Source: Oligella ureolytica DSM 18253 (lineage in GTDB: Bacteria; Pseudomonadota; Gammaproteobacteria; Burkholderiales; Burkholderiaceae_B). From it: DNA of 64,000 nucleotides. The stretch lies in NCBI RefSeq assembly GCF_000373745.1, contig NZ_KB892280.1:1-64000 (forward strand). The letters run 5' to 3'. A model generated the notes under the pieces. That model was not told the DNA's origin. It worked only from the letters and a program-made list of their open reading frames with translations, and ran no database searches. Positions 30,288 to 40,811 of the stretch are shown here, piece after piece. The translations under genes and the position numbers were made by a program. Numbering within the stretch: the stretch's first letter is position 1; every line of letters starts with the position of its first letter.

Positions 30288-32951
30288 ATGCAAGAACAAT
30301 ATCATTCTTCTGTTGTTGAGAAAGAAGCACAGAAAATTTGGCGAGAACAAGACGTTTATCGTGTCGTAGAAGGTGCCAAAAATGCCGACGGTGAAGAAAA
30401 GCCAAAGTACTATGCATGTTCCATGCTGCCTTACCCAAGCGGCAAGCTACACATGGGCCACGTCAGAAACTACACGATCAATGATGTGATGACGCGTCAG
30501 CTCAGAATGCGCGGCTACAATGTCTTAATGCCAATGGGATGGGATGCCTTTGGTATGCCGGCAGAAAATGCGGCAATCAAATCTAAGGTGCCGCCTGCAA
30601 AGTGGACTTATGACAACATTGCTTATATGAAAAAGCAAATGAACTCCATGGGATTGGCTATTGATTGGTCACGCGAGATGTGTGCCTGCGATCCCCAATA
30701 CTATCGTTGGAACCAATGGCTCTTTCTAAAGATGTTGGATAAGGGTATTGCTTATCGCAAAACCCAGACTGTTAACTGGGATCCGGTAGATCAAACCGTT
30801 TTGGCCAACGAGCAAGTCATTGAGGGACGCGGTTGGCGTTCAGGCGCTCTGGTTGAAAAGCGCGAAATCCCCGGCTATTACTTACGTATTACAGACTATG
30901 CCGAAGAGCTCTTGGATTACACTCAAAACCACTTAGAGGGTTGGCCGGAGCGAGTCCGCCTCATGCAAGAAAACTGGATCGGTCGCAGTGAAGGTGTACG
31001 TTTTGCCTTTACGCATGACATTCATGATGCCGATGACCAGCTTATCCAAGACGGCCGTATGTATGTATTTACCACGCGTGCTGATACGATCATGGGCGTT
31101 ACTTTCTGTGCTGTTGCGCCTGAGCACCCCATCGCTACCGAAGCTGCCCGTCGTGATAAAAAAGTAGCCGCTTTTATTAAAGAAGCGATTAAGGGTGGTA
31201 CCAGCGAAGCAGATTTAGCGACCAAAGATAAGGAAGGTATCGCTACTGGTCTTTATGTGACTCACCCGATTACCGGCCAACAAATTGAAGTCTGGGTCGG
31301 TAACTACGTTTTAATGACTTATGGTGATGGTGCTGTCATGGCTGTACCCGGTCATGATGAGCGCGACTTTGCCTTTGCCCTTAAGTACAAATTACCCATT
31401 ATTCAAGTGGTTGATATTAATGGTCAAAGCTATTCTGACCAAGAGTGGCAAGACTGGTATGGTGACAAAGAAAACGGCAAACTTATCAACTCCGCTCAAT
31501 ACGACGGATTGAGCTCATCAGAAGCCATCGACAAAGTCGCTCACTTTATGGTTGAAAAGCAATTAGGCGAGAAAAAAGTCACTTGGCGTATCCGCGACTG
31601 GGGCATTTCTCGTCAGCGCTATTGGGGTACTCCTATCCCTATCATTCATTGCCCTGATTGCGGCCCGGTGCCTGTACCTGAAAAGGCTCTGCCCGTGGTG
31701 CTGCCGGAGCATCTAATTCCTGATGGCAGTGGCAACCCACTCAATAAGTGCGAAGAGTTCCTTCATACTCAATGCCCTTCTTGTGGAGCCGATGCTCGTC
31801 GCGAGACCGACACCATGGATACCTTTGTTGATTCATCATGGTATTTTATGCGCTATGCTTCTGCTAACAACAACGAGGCGATGGTCGATGAGCGCAACAA
31901 CTACTGGATGCCGATGGACCAGTATATTGGTGGTATTGAGCATGCCGTCATGCACTTGCTTTATGCCCGATTCTGGACCAAGGCAATGCGCGATATGGGT
32001 CTTTTAAACTACGATGAGCCATTTGTAAAATTGCTGTGTCAGGGCATGGTTCTAAATCATATTTACTCTCGCCGTAACGAACTTGGCGGTATCGAGTATT
32101 TTGCCCCGAGTGAAGTAGATAACATTCTTGACAGCAAAGGCAATATCATCGGCGCTAAGCTTAAAGCCGATGGTTCCGAGATTCAATACAATGGCATTGG
32201 CACAATGTCCAAATCCAAAAACAATGGTATTGATCCTCAGCAGTTAATTGATCAAATGGGTGCTGATACTGCTCGTTTATTTGTTATGTTTACCAGCCCA
32301 CCGGAGCAGACCTTAGAGTGGTCTGGTAGTGGTGTAGACGGCTCAAACCGTTTCTTACGTCGCCTGTGGAGTTATTGCTTTAAGCATCAGGAGCAAATCC
32401 GCCAGGGTCAGGATAATTTCGACTGGTCTTCTGCTGAAGGGCTAGATAAAGCCATTCGAGATCTTCGCCTAGAGACTCACGCTTTATTAAAGCAAGCCAA
32501 CTACGACTACAACCGCATCCAATACAATACGGTCGTTTCGGCCAATATGAAGCTGCTAAACGTCCTTGAAGCAACGAAGCTTCCCGAAGGTGATGTCGCC
32601 AATCACGCTATTCGTGAATCTGTCTCTATTATGTTGCGTATGCTCTACCCGGTAGTACCTCACATTACTTGGTACATCTGGCGTGAACTTGGCTTTGTTG
32701 ATGTTTATGGTGATCTGCTTGACGCCCCTTGGCCTGAGGTGGATGAAAATGCCTTAATCGCTGATGAAGTTGAATTAGTTCTTCAAGTCAACGGCAAGCT
32801 TCGAGGTGCGATTACAATCCCTAACGATGCAGATAAAGAGTATATTGAAGCCACGGCAAGAGCACATGAAGCGGTTGAGCGCTTTCTTGACGGTCGTCCT
32901 ATCAAACGCGTGATCATAGTCCCTGGTCGCCTCGTTAACGTGGTTGGTTAG
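30288..32951 (+). CDS. leuS: Leucyl-tRNA synthetase
   Basis: 887 residues, class I synthetase. The HIGH-type motif is in [16 protein letters not shown], the CP1 editing domain (about 225-420) has the [12 protein letters not shown] segment, and the KMSKS loop reads MSKSKNNG. A Cys-X2-Cys pair set (HCPDCG, CPSCG) near residues 460-505 is a zinc insertion typical of bacterial LeuRS. It charges tRNA-Leu and removes mischarged isoleucine/norvaline. First gene of leuS-lptE-holA-proA. Confidence 0.97.
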   Translation: MQEQYHSSVVEKEAQKIWREQDVYRVVEGAKNADGEEKPKYYACSMLPYPSGKLHMGHVRNYTINDVMTRQLRMRGYNVLMPMGWDAFGMPAENAAIKSKVPPAKWTYDNIAYMKKQMNSMGLAIDWSREMCACDPQYYRWNQWLFLKMLDKGIAYRKTQTVNWDPVDQTVLANEQVIEGRGWRSGALVEKREIPGYYLRITDYAEELLDYTQNHLEGWPERVRLMQENWIGRSEGVRFAFTHDIHDADDQLIQDGRMYVFTTRADTIMGVTFCAVAPEHPIATEAARRDKKVAAFIKEAIKGGTSEADLATKDKEGIATGLYVTHPITGQQIEVWVGNYVLMTYGDGAVMAVPGHDERDFAFALKYKLPIIQVVDINGQSYSDQEWQDWYGDKENGKLINSAQYDGLSSSEAIDKVAHFMVEKQLGEKKVTWRIRDWGISRQRYWGTPIPIIHCPDCGPVPVPEKALPVVLPEHLIPDGSGNPLNKCEEFLHTQCPSCGADARRETDTMDTFVDSSWYFMRYASANNNEAMVDERNNYWMPMDQYIGGIEHAVMHLLYARFWTKAMRDMGLLNYDEPFVKLLCQGMVLNHIYSRRNELGGIEYFAPSEVDNILDSKGNIIGAKLKADGSEIQYNGIGTMSKSKNNGIDPQQLIDQMGADTARLFVMFTSPPEQTLEWSGSGVDGSNRFLRRLWSYCFKHQEQIRQGQDNFDWSSAEGLDKAIRDLRLETHALLKQANYDYNRIQYNTVVSANMKLLNVLEATKLPEGDVANHAIRESVSIMLRMLYPVVPHITWYIWRELGFVDVYGDLLDAPWPEVDENALIADEVELVLQVNGKLRGAITIPNDADKEYIEATARAHEAVERFLDGRPIKRVIIVPGRLVNVVG

Positions 32952-32953
32952 TT

Positions 32954-33529
32954 ATGATACTTAATAAGGTATTTGCTGCAAACAGCACAACACAGCACTC
33001 TAAATTACAGCAATACGCTGTGTTATTATTGCTTTTATTGATCGTAGTGAGTCTTACTGCGTGTGGTTTTAAGTTGCGTGGCGCAACACCGCTACCATTT
33101 AACTCTCTCTATACAAACATCAACAGCCAAAGCCCTTTTGGGGCACAAATCATTCGAGGCATTAGAGCTAACTCACCCAATACTCGAATTGTTGACGAAG
33201 CAAGTGAGGCTGAAGTACGCCTAGTTCAGATTTATAACCGACGCACTCGCAAGGAAATGTCCTTGACTATCGATGGTAAGGTTGAAGAATACGAATTGGG
33301 TCTCTATGTCAGCTTTACCTTAGTCGACCAGGCCGGCAATACCTTATTAGCACCGACGACCTTATCAAACTTGCGTCTATTACCTTATGATGAAGACAAC
33401 TCAGCTGCAAAAGCAGCTGAAATGCAGCAACTTTATACTGATATGGAGCGAAATATCGCCACCTCGATATTGCAACGCATTACGTCTGACGATGTCATTC
33501 AGCGCTATCATCAGTTACGTGGAAATTAA
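32954..33529 (+). CDS. lptE: LPS-assembly lipoprotein LptE
   Basis: 191 residues. A membrane-spanning signal with lipobox LTAC is followed by GFKLRGATPLPF, the LptE signature. LptE plugs the LptD barrel in the outer membrane and helps insert LPS. The signal is unusually long (about 40 residues before the Cys), so a later start is possible, although the position 2 bp after leuS supports this one. It overlaps holA by 1 nt, and leuS-lptE-holA is the standard order. Confidence 0.92.
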   Translation: MILNKVFAANSTTQHSKLQQYAVLLLLLLIVVSLTACGFKLRGATPLPFNSLYTNINSQSPFGAQIIRGIRANSPNTRIVDEASEAEVRLVQIYNRRTRKEMSLTIDGKVEEYELGLYVSFTLVDQAGNTLLAPTTLSNLRLLPYDEDNSAAKAAEMQQLYTDMERNIATSILQRITSDDVIQRYHQLRGN

Positions 33530-34563
33530 TGACTAATATCAACCTTGACACGATCGATCGTCAACAAGCGCCTGCGCCACTATATTGCATCGTTGGTGAT
33601 GAATTGCTGTTGAGAATTGAAGCAGTTGATACACTTAGGCAATGGGCTTATGAACATGACTACTCAGAGCGCAGTTCATTAAGCCTCACTGCCACTGACG
33701 ATTGGGGCGTGATTGAAGAATTCACCCAAAGTTTATCTCTATTTGCCGAGCGCAAGTTATTAGAGTTAGTCATTCCCAGTGGCAAACCCGGACGCAAAGG
33801 TGGCGATGCGTTAATCTTATTAGCTGAACAAGCCAAACAGGGGCAGCTTCTTGATACGATTGTTGTCATCAGCCTGCCTGAGCTTGATTGGCAAACAAAA
33901 AAAACCAAATGGTGGCAAAGCCTTTCAACTGCTGCGCAGGTAGTTGAGTTGCCCAAAATTACGCGCGAACAACTACCCAGCTGGATTAGCCAACGACTCA
34001 AGCGACAAAAGCAGTCAGTTGATAGAGAAACACTTCATTGGATTGTTGACAAGGTGGAAGGTAATTTATTTGCTGCTCACCAAGAAATTCTTAAACTGGG
34101 TCTTAGCTACCCGGAAGGCAATATCACTTTTGAAGCGATTCAGCAATCCATACAAGATGTTGCGCGTTATGACGTGATGTCGCTAATGTCTGCTATGCTT
34201 GAAGGTGACGCTAAACGTACTCGTAAAATTCTTGAAGGTCTTGAAGCGGAAGGTGAAGCCCTCCCTCCTCTTCTTGGCTTTATGATGATTGATATTCGTC
34301 ATTTGTACAATCTAGCTGTCGCACGCCAAAAAGGACTAAACCCTCAGGGACAGATGCGCTCAATGTACATAAGAGCACCCAAATCAGATTTGCTTTTGGC
34401 GGCGCTTAATCGCCTAAGCTTCATGCAAATCATGGGGATTATACAGCACGCTCATGATGTCGATCGCATCCTCAAGGGTATGCCGGTTGAGGGTCGCTTA
34501 AATGACCCATGGCAAGAATTACTACGATTAAGTCTTAAAATAATCGACCCCAACTCACTATAA
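33529..34563 (+). CDS. holA: DNA polymerase III delta subunit
   Basis: 344 residues. The AAA+-like clamp-loader subunit opens the beta clamp; visible landmarks are YCIVGDELLLRIEAVD at the N-terminus, LEGDAKRTRKILEGLEAEG in domain III and the C-terminal collar. It lacks a P-loop, as delta subunits do. The ATG overlaps the lptE stop in TAATG. Confidence 0.93.
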   Translation: MTNINLDTIDRQQAPAPLYCIVGDELLLRIEAVDTLRQWAYEHDYSERSSLSLTATDDWGVIEEFTQSLSLFAERKLLELVIPSGKPGRKGGDALILLAEQAKQGQLLDTIVVISLPELDWQTKKTKWWQSLSTAAQVVELPKITREQLPSWISQRLKRQKQSVDRETLHWIVDKVEGNLFAAHQEILKLGLSYPEGNITFEAIQQSIQDVARYDVMSLMSAMLEGDAKRTRKILEGLEAEGEALPPLLGFMMIDIRHLYNLAVARQKGLNPQGQMRSMYIRAPKSDLLLAALNRLSFMQIMGIIQHAHDVDRILKGMPVEGRLNDPWQELLRLSLKIIDPNSL

Positions 34564-34610
34564 GCGTTTTAATGTTTAATGCTTAATAATTAATACTTTT
34601 TAATATCGCT

Positions 34611-35930
34611 ATGAATACTACACAGTCGACGCTCACTTCTGAGCTATCCTTACAAGATTATTTGCAGCAGTTAGGTCACCGGGCTCGTGAAGCTTCACGC
34701 ATCCTAATGCGCACCACCGATCAGCAAAAATCAGCCGCTTTACTCAGTTTGGCAGATTTAATCAATCGCAATAAAGAGTTTTTACTCGCTGAAAACGCAA
34801 AAGATTTAGCAAACGCCAAAGAAAAAAACTTAGATGCACCGCTGCTCGATCGCTTAGCCTTAAGTGACAAGTATTTAGATATTATGCAGACCGGCCTGCG
34901 TCAGATTGCTGCCATGCCCGCACCTATTGGCTCATTGTCAGCGACCAGCGTTCGTCCTAATGGCATGAAGTTGGCACAAATGCGTGTACCGATCGGAGTC
35001 ATCGGTATTATTTACGAGTCACGCCCTAATGTAACAGTTGACGCAGCCGCACTATGTTTAAAATCAGGTAATGCGTGTATTTTACGCGGTGGCAGTGAGG
35101 CTTTTTACTCTAACCAAGCGTTTGCCAAGCTTATTTCAGAAAGCCTAAAACTCAATGGGCTGCCAGACTCTGCGGTACAGGTCATTGAAACCACCGATCG
35201 CGAGGCCGTCAGTGAATTAGTACGTTTAACCGATTATGTCGATGTGATTATTCCTCGCGGCGGCAAGTCCTTATTATCACGTTTAGCCAAAGATGCTCGT
35301 GTCCCAATGATTATGCACTTAGAAGGCAACTGTCATATGCATATTGATGAGTTTGCCGATATCGACATGGCCATTGAAACTGCCTTTCACGCAAAAACCC
35401 ACCGCTACGGTATTTGTGGTTCACTAGAAACCTTATTGGTGGATCAAGCCGTGGCTGAACAAGTGCTCCCCGAACTTGGCAAGCGTTTCCAAGCACATGG
35501 TGATGAAATGCGTGTTTGTCCTAAAACAAAAGCTATTTTAGCCAGTACAGGCCTACAGTCTAATGAGCAAGCTGCCATCAAGGACGCCACGGATGAAGAT
35601 TGGGAAACCGAGTTTTTAGGACCGATTATTGCGATCCGCATTGTTGACTCACTTGAAGAGGCCATTGACCACATCGCACAATACAGCTCAGGCCATACCG
35701 AGTCAATTATTACTAACAATATTCAGCGCGCTGAGCAATTCCAACTCTGGGTCGATTCCAGCTCCGTTTACGTCAACCTACCAACGGTCTTTGCTGATGG
35801 CTTTGAATATGGCCTAGGAGCTGAAATCGGTATTTCAACCAACCGTTTACATACTCGTGGCCCGGTTGGCCTAGAAGGACTAACCACTTACAAATGGGTA
35901 GTCCATGGCAATGGTCAAAAACGCGGTTAA
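34611..35930 (+). CDS. proA: Gamma-glutamyl phosphate reductase
   Basis: 439 residues of the aldehyde dehydrogenase fold. [19 protein letters not shown] and [11 protein letters not shown] are the ProA signatures, and the catalytic Cys lies in [14 protein letters not shown]. The enzyme reduces gamma-glutamyl phosphate to glutamate semialdehyde in proline synthesis, with proB outside the window. Its place after holA is common in Burkholderiales. Confidence 0.96.
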   Translation: MNTTQSTLTSELSLQDYLQQLGHRAREASRILMRTTDQQKSAALLSLADLINRNKEFLLAENAKDLANAKEKNLDAPLLDRLALSDKYLDIMQTGLRQIAAMPAPIGSLSATSVRPNGMKLAQMRVPIGVIGIIYESRPNVTVDAAALCLKSGNACILRGGSEAFYSNQAFAKLISESLKLNGLPDSAVQVIETTDREAVSELVRLTDYVDVIIPRGGKSLLSRLAKDARVPMIMHLEGNCHMHIDEFADIDMAIETAFHAKTHRYGICGSLETLLVDQAVAEQVLPELGKRFQAHGDEMRVCPKTKAILASTGLQSNEQAAIKDATDEDWETEFLGPIIAIRIVDSLEEAIDHIAQYSSGHTESIITNNIQRAEQFQLWVDSSSVYVNLPTVFADGFEYGLGAEIGISTNRLHTRGPVGLEGLTTYKWVVHGNGQKRG

Positions 35931-35945
35931 TATGAGAGGTTAGTA

Positions 35946-36365
35946 ATGAGTTATCTTTGGTACAAGGTTCTACATATTGTCTTCTTCGCTTCATGGTTTG
36001 CCGGATTGTTTTATTTACCCCGTATTTATGTCAATATGGCGCAACTATCATTTGGCTCTGAAGGCTACACGCTTCTGTTAGGCATGGCTAAGCGTTTATT
36101 ACGCTTTATGACCATCATTGCCATCGTCAACCTAGTGTTTGGATTATTACTAATTAGTAAAATCGGAATCCTTCATGGCTGGCTACACTTTAAATTACTG
36201 TTAGTGTTTTTTGTTTTTATTTATCATTACTCCTGTTACGCCATATATAAGCGCTTCGAAAACGGCACTAATAACAAAACACATTCTTTTTACCGTTGGT
36301 ACAATGAAATCCCAGTGGTACTTATGCTTGTCATTGTTTATTTAGTTATTTTCAAACCTTTTTAA
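35946..36365 (+). CDS. hemJ: HemJ/CopD-family membrane protein, probable protoporphyrinogen oxidase
   Basis: 139 residues with four membrane helices. LWYKVLHIVFFASWFAGLFYLPR carries the conserved His, and the WLHFKLLLVFFVFIYH helix carries the conserved Lys (shown in part). HemJ oxidises protoporphyrinogen IX late in haem synthesis. GAGG precedes the ATG. It overlaps no neighbour but reads with proA upstream. Assignment rests on motif and size; CopD-like proteins of other roles share the fold. Confidence 0.72.
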   Translation: MSYLWYKVLHIVFFASWFAGLFYLPRIYVNMAQLSFGSEGYTLLLGMAKRLLRFMTIIAIVNLVFGLLLISKIGILHGWLHFKLLLVFFVFIYHYSCYAIYKRFENGTNNKTHSFYRWYNEIPVVLMLVIVYLVIFKPF

Positions 36366-36379
36366 AATAACTCACCACT

Positions 36380-38065
36380 ATGTCAGAACAAGATTCTTCA
36401 AAAAGAAGCACTTTAAAATTAAATCCCAGTACTAAAAAAAGTGCTTCCAACTCACGTAAAGCCACGCCGGTACGTACGGGCCCTCGTGCCCGCCGTCTTG
36501 AGCAATCCGCTTACGAACATGGCCAAGGCAAGATCTCAGCACGAACTTTAGCTCGCACCGGTGTCAGTATCGATAAGCTTAAAGAAGATAAAAATCTCTC
36601 TTATCGACTGTCTAAAACAGGCATGACTGAACAACGCTTAGCCAAGCAAGCAGCAGAAAGAGAAGCGGCTAGACCTCAGCGCGATAGGCCTAGCGTCCCG
36701 TCAGATGCATGGAATCCACGCCGTCGTGATGACTCGCGTGATAGTACGCATGGCGCGCGAGGTGGGCGCGATAATTTGCGCCACGATCCTCATTACCGTG
36801 CGGATTCACGCAGTCCGTCTCGCCACCAAGCCAAAGACAGCAGACGCAGCGCACCACGCTTAGACCCTAGACCTAGCCGCCCCGCACCACAAGGGCTTAA
36901 CTACAACCCTGACAATCCTCAGCAAGCAGCGACAGTCTTTGCAACATGCCCTCAAGGTTTAGAAGAGGTTCTTACCCAAGAATTAAAGCATCTTGGCTTC
37001 GCAGAGGTAGAAAGCAGTCGCTCAGGGGTTTATTTTAAGACAGACATGCTAGGCGTCATGAAAGCAAACTTATATAGTCGCTTAGCGACTCGTATTTTGC
37101 TTCAAGTTGCTCAAGCTGAAGTTCATAGCGAAGACGATATTTATCAATTAGCGCTTGCCACCGCATGGGAGCATTATTTTGGTCCGGAGCATACCCTACG
37201 CGTAGACACTTCCGCCATCAGAAGTCCTATGCAAAGCCTGCACTTTTGCAACTTAAAAGCAAAAGACGGTATCGTCGACCGTATTCGTGACATCGAAGGT
37301 GAACGCCCTTCCATTGATACGGTACGCCCCGACGCTAAAGTACATATGTTCCTTTATAGGGATCAGGCCACCCTGTATTTAGACACCTCCGGGGAGTCCT
37401 TATTCAAACGTGGTTGGCGTTTAGACAAAGGCTCCGCTCCACTGCGTGAAAACTTAGCTGCCGGCATGTTGGCACTCGCCGGTTGGGAACCAGGTCAAAC
37501 ACTACTCGACCCATTTTGTGGCAGCGGTACGATACTGATTGAAGCCGCGTGGTGGGCTCAAAATGTACCTCCCGGACTACACCGCTCTTTCCAGTTTATG
37601 CGCTTAAGAAACCATCAAAAGCAGCTTTGGCACGATCTAAGAGATGAAGCGTTTGCCAATATCAAACCAAGCTTAGATACGCCACTTTTCGGCTCCGACA
37701 TTTCTCCGGCCGCGATTGAAGCTGCTCGTGCCAACATGGAAAGAGCAAACATCAATGCCAGCAGTATCCACTTTGAAGTCAGCAATGTGCTTGACATAGA
37801 AGCGCCGGCAGAGAGCGGTATTATTATTACTAACCCACCCTATGGCGAGCGCTTAGATACTGGGCAAGATTCTATTTGGCACCCTTTATCAGGCCACCTC
37901 AAAAAAGAATTTGATGGCTGGCGCGTCAACATCATCACCAGCGATCTCGAACTGCCTAAGAAAATGCGCTTAAAAGCACAGCGTCGCATTCCACTCTATA
38001 ACGGCAATCTGGAAACTCGCATGTTTGTATTTGACATGGTGCGCGCAAGCTTTCGAGAACAATAA
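36380..38065 (+). CDS. RlmL-type 23S rRNA (guanine-N2) methyltransferase with long basic N-terminal tail
   Basis: 561 residues. Residues 1-180 are a low-complexity Arg/Ser/Pro-rich tail without a fold that I recognise. The THUMP domain follows (VFATCPQGLEEVLTQELKHL), then a SAM-dependent methyltransferase with DPFCGSGTILIEAA, GSDISPAAIEAAR and the NPPYGER catalytic motif. This corresponds to the N-terminal half of E. coli RlmL (m2G2445 of 23S rRNA); the RlmK half is absent, as in most beta-proteobacteria. The tail probably binds rRNA, which is inference. Confidence 0.85.
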   Translation: MSEQDSSKRSTLKLNPSTKKSASNSRKATPVRTGPRARRLEQSAYEHGQGKISARTLARTGVSIDKLKEDKNLSYRLSKTGMTEQRLAKQAAEREAARPQRDRPSVPSDAWNPRRRDDSRDSTHGARGGRDNLRHDPHYRADSRSPSRHQAKDSRRSAPRLDPRPSRPAPQGLNYNPDNPQQAATVFATCPQGLEEVLTQELKHLGFAEVESSRSGVYFKTDMLGVMKANLYSRLATRILLQVAQAEVHSEDDIYQLALATAWEHYFGPEHTLRVDTSAIRSPMQSLHFCNLKAKDGIVDRIRDIEGERPSIDTVRPDAKVHMFLYRDQATLYLDTSGESLFKRGWRLDKGSAPLRENLAAGMLALAGWEPGQTLLDPFCGSGTILIEAAWWAQNVPPGLHRSFQFMRLRNHQKQLWHDLRDEAFANIKPSLDTPLFGSDISPAAIEAARANMERANINASSIHFEVSNVLDIEAPAESGIIITNPPYGERLDTGQDSIWHPLSGHLKKEFDGWRVNIITSDLELPKKMRLKAQRRIPLYNGNLETRMFVFDMVRASFREQ

Positions 38066-38079
38066 ACTTAGTAAGTAAA

Positions 38080-38607
38080 ATGACTCAAGAAGAAACAAAA
38101 CAGTTCACTGCAAAAAGTGGACAATTCGGTCACCCGACACGTTTAAAAGTTTTTGCCAGTATGATGTACGAGGGTATGTTGTTGCTCGGCTTATGCTTCA
38201 CAGGCGCCTACATTTTTGATTCCTTGACCCAAAGTCATGATGCCGACCGATTTATGTGGCAACGCCAATTAGTACTCTTTCTGTTGGTCGGCTTATATTT
38301 TATCATTTGTTGGCGCAAACAAGGTCAAACATTACCTATGAAGACATGGGATATTCTTATGCGCAGTAAACTCGGCAAGCAAATTACTTGGAAGCAACTC
38401 ATAGGACGCTACTTATTAATGTGGGTTTTACCGCTCCTAGGCGCTTTTATAGTTTATCTGGTTGCGACAGCGATGGACTGGATGTCCATCAATCTATTTA
38501 TTGTGTTTTGCCCATTTTTAAACCTAGTGCCTACCCTCTTTAGAAACGATCGCCAAATGCTACACGACGTCCTTGTTGGTACGGAACTCGTCAACTTTAA
38601 AAAATAG
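38080..38607 (+). CDS. RDD-family membrane protein
   Basis: 175 residues with four hydrophobic helices and the RDD-domain marks: an early Arg in HPTRLKVFASMMYEG, SMGTxxWK-type segment ITWKQLIGRYLLMW and a terminal FRNDRQMLHDVLVGTELV. The function of RDD proteins is largely unknown; some are linked to ion or osmotic balance. It starts 14 bp after the methyltransferase gene and is likely co-transcribed. Confidence 0.8.
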   Translation: MTQEETKQFTAKSGQFGHPTRLKVFASMMYEGMLLLGLCFTGAYIFDSLTQSHDADRFMWQRQLVLFLLVGLYFIICWRKQGQTLPMKTWDILMRSKLGKQITWKQLIGRYLLMWVLPLLGAFIVYLVATAMDWMSINLFIVFCPFLNLVPTLFRNDRQMLHDVLVGTELVNFKK

Positions 38608-38707
38608 GGACTGGATTAATATCCTAAAAATGTTAAAATTAGGCTATTCTTGCCGAAATGTTACAAAACTATCGACATTTCACAGTAATTAATTCACTTC
38701 TTATACT

Positions 38708-40069
38708 ATGACTGATCAATACCAAGACCTATACCAGTCTTATCGATGGTTGGTGCCACAGCACTTTAACATTGCCGATTATTGTTGCCACCGCTGGGCT
38801 GCCAACCCTCAAGAAGTGCGCCAACAAGCCGCCATTTTCTTTGAGGACCAGGTGGGTCAACTGACGATGTACTCTTATCGTCAACTCTCTGAGCGTGTCA
38901 ATAAACTAGCCAATGGCCTGGTGCGCATGGGTGTACAGCCCCAAGACCGTATTATTATTACACTACAGCACTCAGCCGATAGTGCAGTCGCTACACTGGC
39001 TGCACTAACCGTAGGCGCTATTGTAGTACCCTTAACTGCCGGTCTTAGCAGCTATCAATATGCTCCGCGTGTTGTTGACAGCCAAGCCAAAGTGGCCATT
39101 ATTGATAAGCATACCCTAGCGCCATTTATGGCGTCGCTCGACAATCAAACCCTAGTTAAGCAAATCATCGGCGTCGATACACAAGATGAGCGTATGATTG
39201 CCCTAGAAACATTATTAGCTCGTCAACCGAGCCAATTTACAGCAGTCAACACCGCCTCGGATAGTCCGGCGATCATGGTATACCCACAGCCGGAACCAAG
39301 TACCGAGCCTTTGGATCGCAAAATCAAAAATGACATTCCCTTTGATCCGGATCTCAAAGCAACCATCTTGACACATCGTAGCTTAATCGGTGCGTTACCT
39401 GGCTTTGTGGCTTCCCAAGACTGGTTCCCAAAGAAAAATGATGTCTTCTGGTCATCCTATGACTGGAATAGTGGTCCCGGGTTAATCAACTCATTATTAC
39501 CGGCTTTATATTTTGGCCACTCAATTGTGGGCTGTCCGGCCGGTCGTACGATTCCACGGTTATTCACGCTATTAGAGCATTATCAGATCAGCAATATACT
39601 GACAACCGCTGATGAGTTAGAACGTATTCGTGAGTATACTGAACCACTTCCGGAATTCGAGCTGTCAATCCGCTGCATTACCATTCCTGAACATCAAAAG
39701 ACCACTGAGCTTCAAGCATGGGTCAAAGAACGCTTCAATGCTTCTCTCAACGGTGTTTACTCGGATGTCGGTTTTGTTTACCTGGCAGGCGACAGCGCAC
39801 ATAAATGGCCAGATCGCCCAGACAGTATGGGACATGTATTTCCGGGACGTCGCTACAGCATTATTGACGATGAAGGCATGCCTGTGAGTAGTGGCACTAA
39901 GGGTTTATTAGCAGTCGCTGCCATTGATTACCACGGTCACGATGACCCTGGCTTAGCGACTCACTATTGGCAACAAGCCCAAATTCATGAAATTGAAACC
40001 ATTGACGGATGGTACAGTACCGGCATTAATGCATATCAAGACGATGATGGCTATATCTTCCGCGTTTAA
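38708..40069 (+). CDS. Degenerate acyl-CoA synthetase-like (ANL) protein lacking ATP-binding motifs and C-terminal domain
   Basis: 453 residues aligned in order with the large domain of medium-chain acyl-CoA/AMP-forming synthetases: YSYRQLSERVNKLANGL, LTHRSLIGALPGF, DVFWSSYDW, YFGHSIVGCPAGR and MGHVFPGRRYSIIDDEG. Expected catalytic motifs are missing. The P-loop (usually TSGTTGxPKG) reads MVYPQPEPSTEPLD, the A5 motif (YGxTE) reads VYSDVG, and the ribose-binding GWYRTGD reads GWYSTGI. The protein stops at the hinge (DDDGYIFRV), so the ~100-residue lid domain with the catalytic Lys is absent, and no continuation lies downstream in any frame that I can see. The ORF itself is long and intact. I read it as a pseudoenzyme; its role is unknown. 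Confidence 0.75.
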   Translation: MTDQYQDLYQSYRWLVPQHFNIADYCCHRWAANPQEVRQQAAIFFEDQVGQLTMYSYRQLSERVNKLANGLVRMGVQPQDRIIITLQHSADSAVATLAALTVGAIVVPLTAGLSSYQYAPRVVDSQAKVAIIDKHTLAPFMASLDNQTLVKQIIGVDTQDERMIALETLLARQPSQFTAVNTASDSPAIMVYPQPEPSTEPLDRKIKNDIPFDPDLKATILTHRSLIGALPGFVASQDWFPKKNDVFWSSYDWNSGPGLINSLLPALYFGHSIVGCPAGRTIPRLFTLLEHYQISNILTTADELERIREYTEPLPEFELSIRCITIPEHQKTTELQAWVKERFNASLNGVYSDVGFVYLAGDSAHKWPDRPDSMGHVFPGRRYSIIDDEGMPVSSGTKGLLAVAAIDYHGHDDPGLATHYWQQAQIHEIETIDGWYSTGINAYQDDDGYIFRV

Positions 40070-40167
40070 TCTCTCACGAAGTTGTCGCAGTTGTTAATTT
40101 AATTCGTTGTTTAGCTCGTCACTTAAGCAGTCTTTTAAGATCATTTATCAATTTCACCGGAGACAAT

Positions 40168-40692
40168 ATGGCAATCTTTCAATTGGCTGATCTAAGTCCC
40201 AACATAGATCCTAGTGCTTTTGTATTTGACGGCGCTATTCTGATTGGACAAGTCACTTTAAAGGCAAATGTCAGCATTTGGCCTGGCGTGATTATTCGCG
40301 CTGATAATGACACGATCACTATCGACGAAAATAGCAACATACAAGAAGGCTCTGTGCTTCACATTGATGCAGGCACTCCTCTTTATGTTGGTAAAAACGT
40401 TACTGTAGGCCATAAAGTCATGCTTCATGGTTGCACCATTGGTGATGGCAGCTTAATTGGTATGAGTGCAACGATTTTAAACAATGCCGTTATCGGAAAA
40501 AACTGCATCATTGGTGCCGGCGCCCTTATCCCCGAGGGCAAAGTCATCCCCGACAACTCAGTCGTCGTGGGTGTTGCTAAAATTCTGCGTGAAGCGACCG
40601 CGGAAGATCTTGCGCGTAGTCATCAGGGGACTAAACACTACGTAGAACAAGGTCAATTTTATCGCCAACAATTAAAGCGTATTGACGCTTAA
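40168..40692 (+). CDS. Gamma-class carbonic anhydrase family protein (left-handed beta helix)
   Basis: 174 residues of hexapeptide repeats (V-x-x-x-x-x turns from about 18 to 130) with a C-terminal helix. His residues that would bind the trimer's zinc are seen in VLHIDAG and VGHKVMLHGCTIG. Relatives are YrdA, PaaY and CaiE; carbonic anhydrase activity varies among them. GGAG lies upstream of the ATG. Its own promoter is likely, since 98 bp separate it from the preceding gene. Confidence 0.85.
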   Translation: MAIFQLADLSPNIDPSAFVFDGAILIGQVTLKANVSIWPGVIIRADNDTITIDENSNIQEGSVLHIDAGTPLYVGKNVTVGHKVMLHGCTIGDGSLIGMSATILNNAVIGKNCIIGAGALIPEGKVIPDNSVVVGVAKILREATAEDLARSHQGTKHYVEQGQFYRQQLKRIDA

Positions 40693-40694
40693 AT

Positions 40695-40732
40695 TCCTAT
40701 CGTCCTTTTCACTTGAAAAAGCGACGATAGGA
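40695..40732. repeat. Hairpin after the carbonic anhydrase gene, terminator-like
   Basis: TCCTATCGTC pairs with GACGATAGGA, and CTTTT with AAAAG extends the stem inward. It starts 3 nt after the stop codon. No T tract follows on the plus strand, so it may work as an mRNA 3' end stabiliser or a weak terminator. Confidence 0.5.
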
Positions 40733-40811
40733 CATATATAGAGCCTTTAATCCATAAAGAAAAACTCTTATTTTCTCAAGATTTCAACCATCTGGTCATC
40801 GTCACAATTTC

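Noticed and set aside
36380-38065. Fused RlmKL methyltransferase
   Set aside because: Only one methyltransferase domain is present; the length beyond RlmL is a disordered N-terminal tail.
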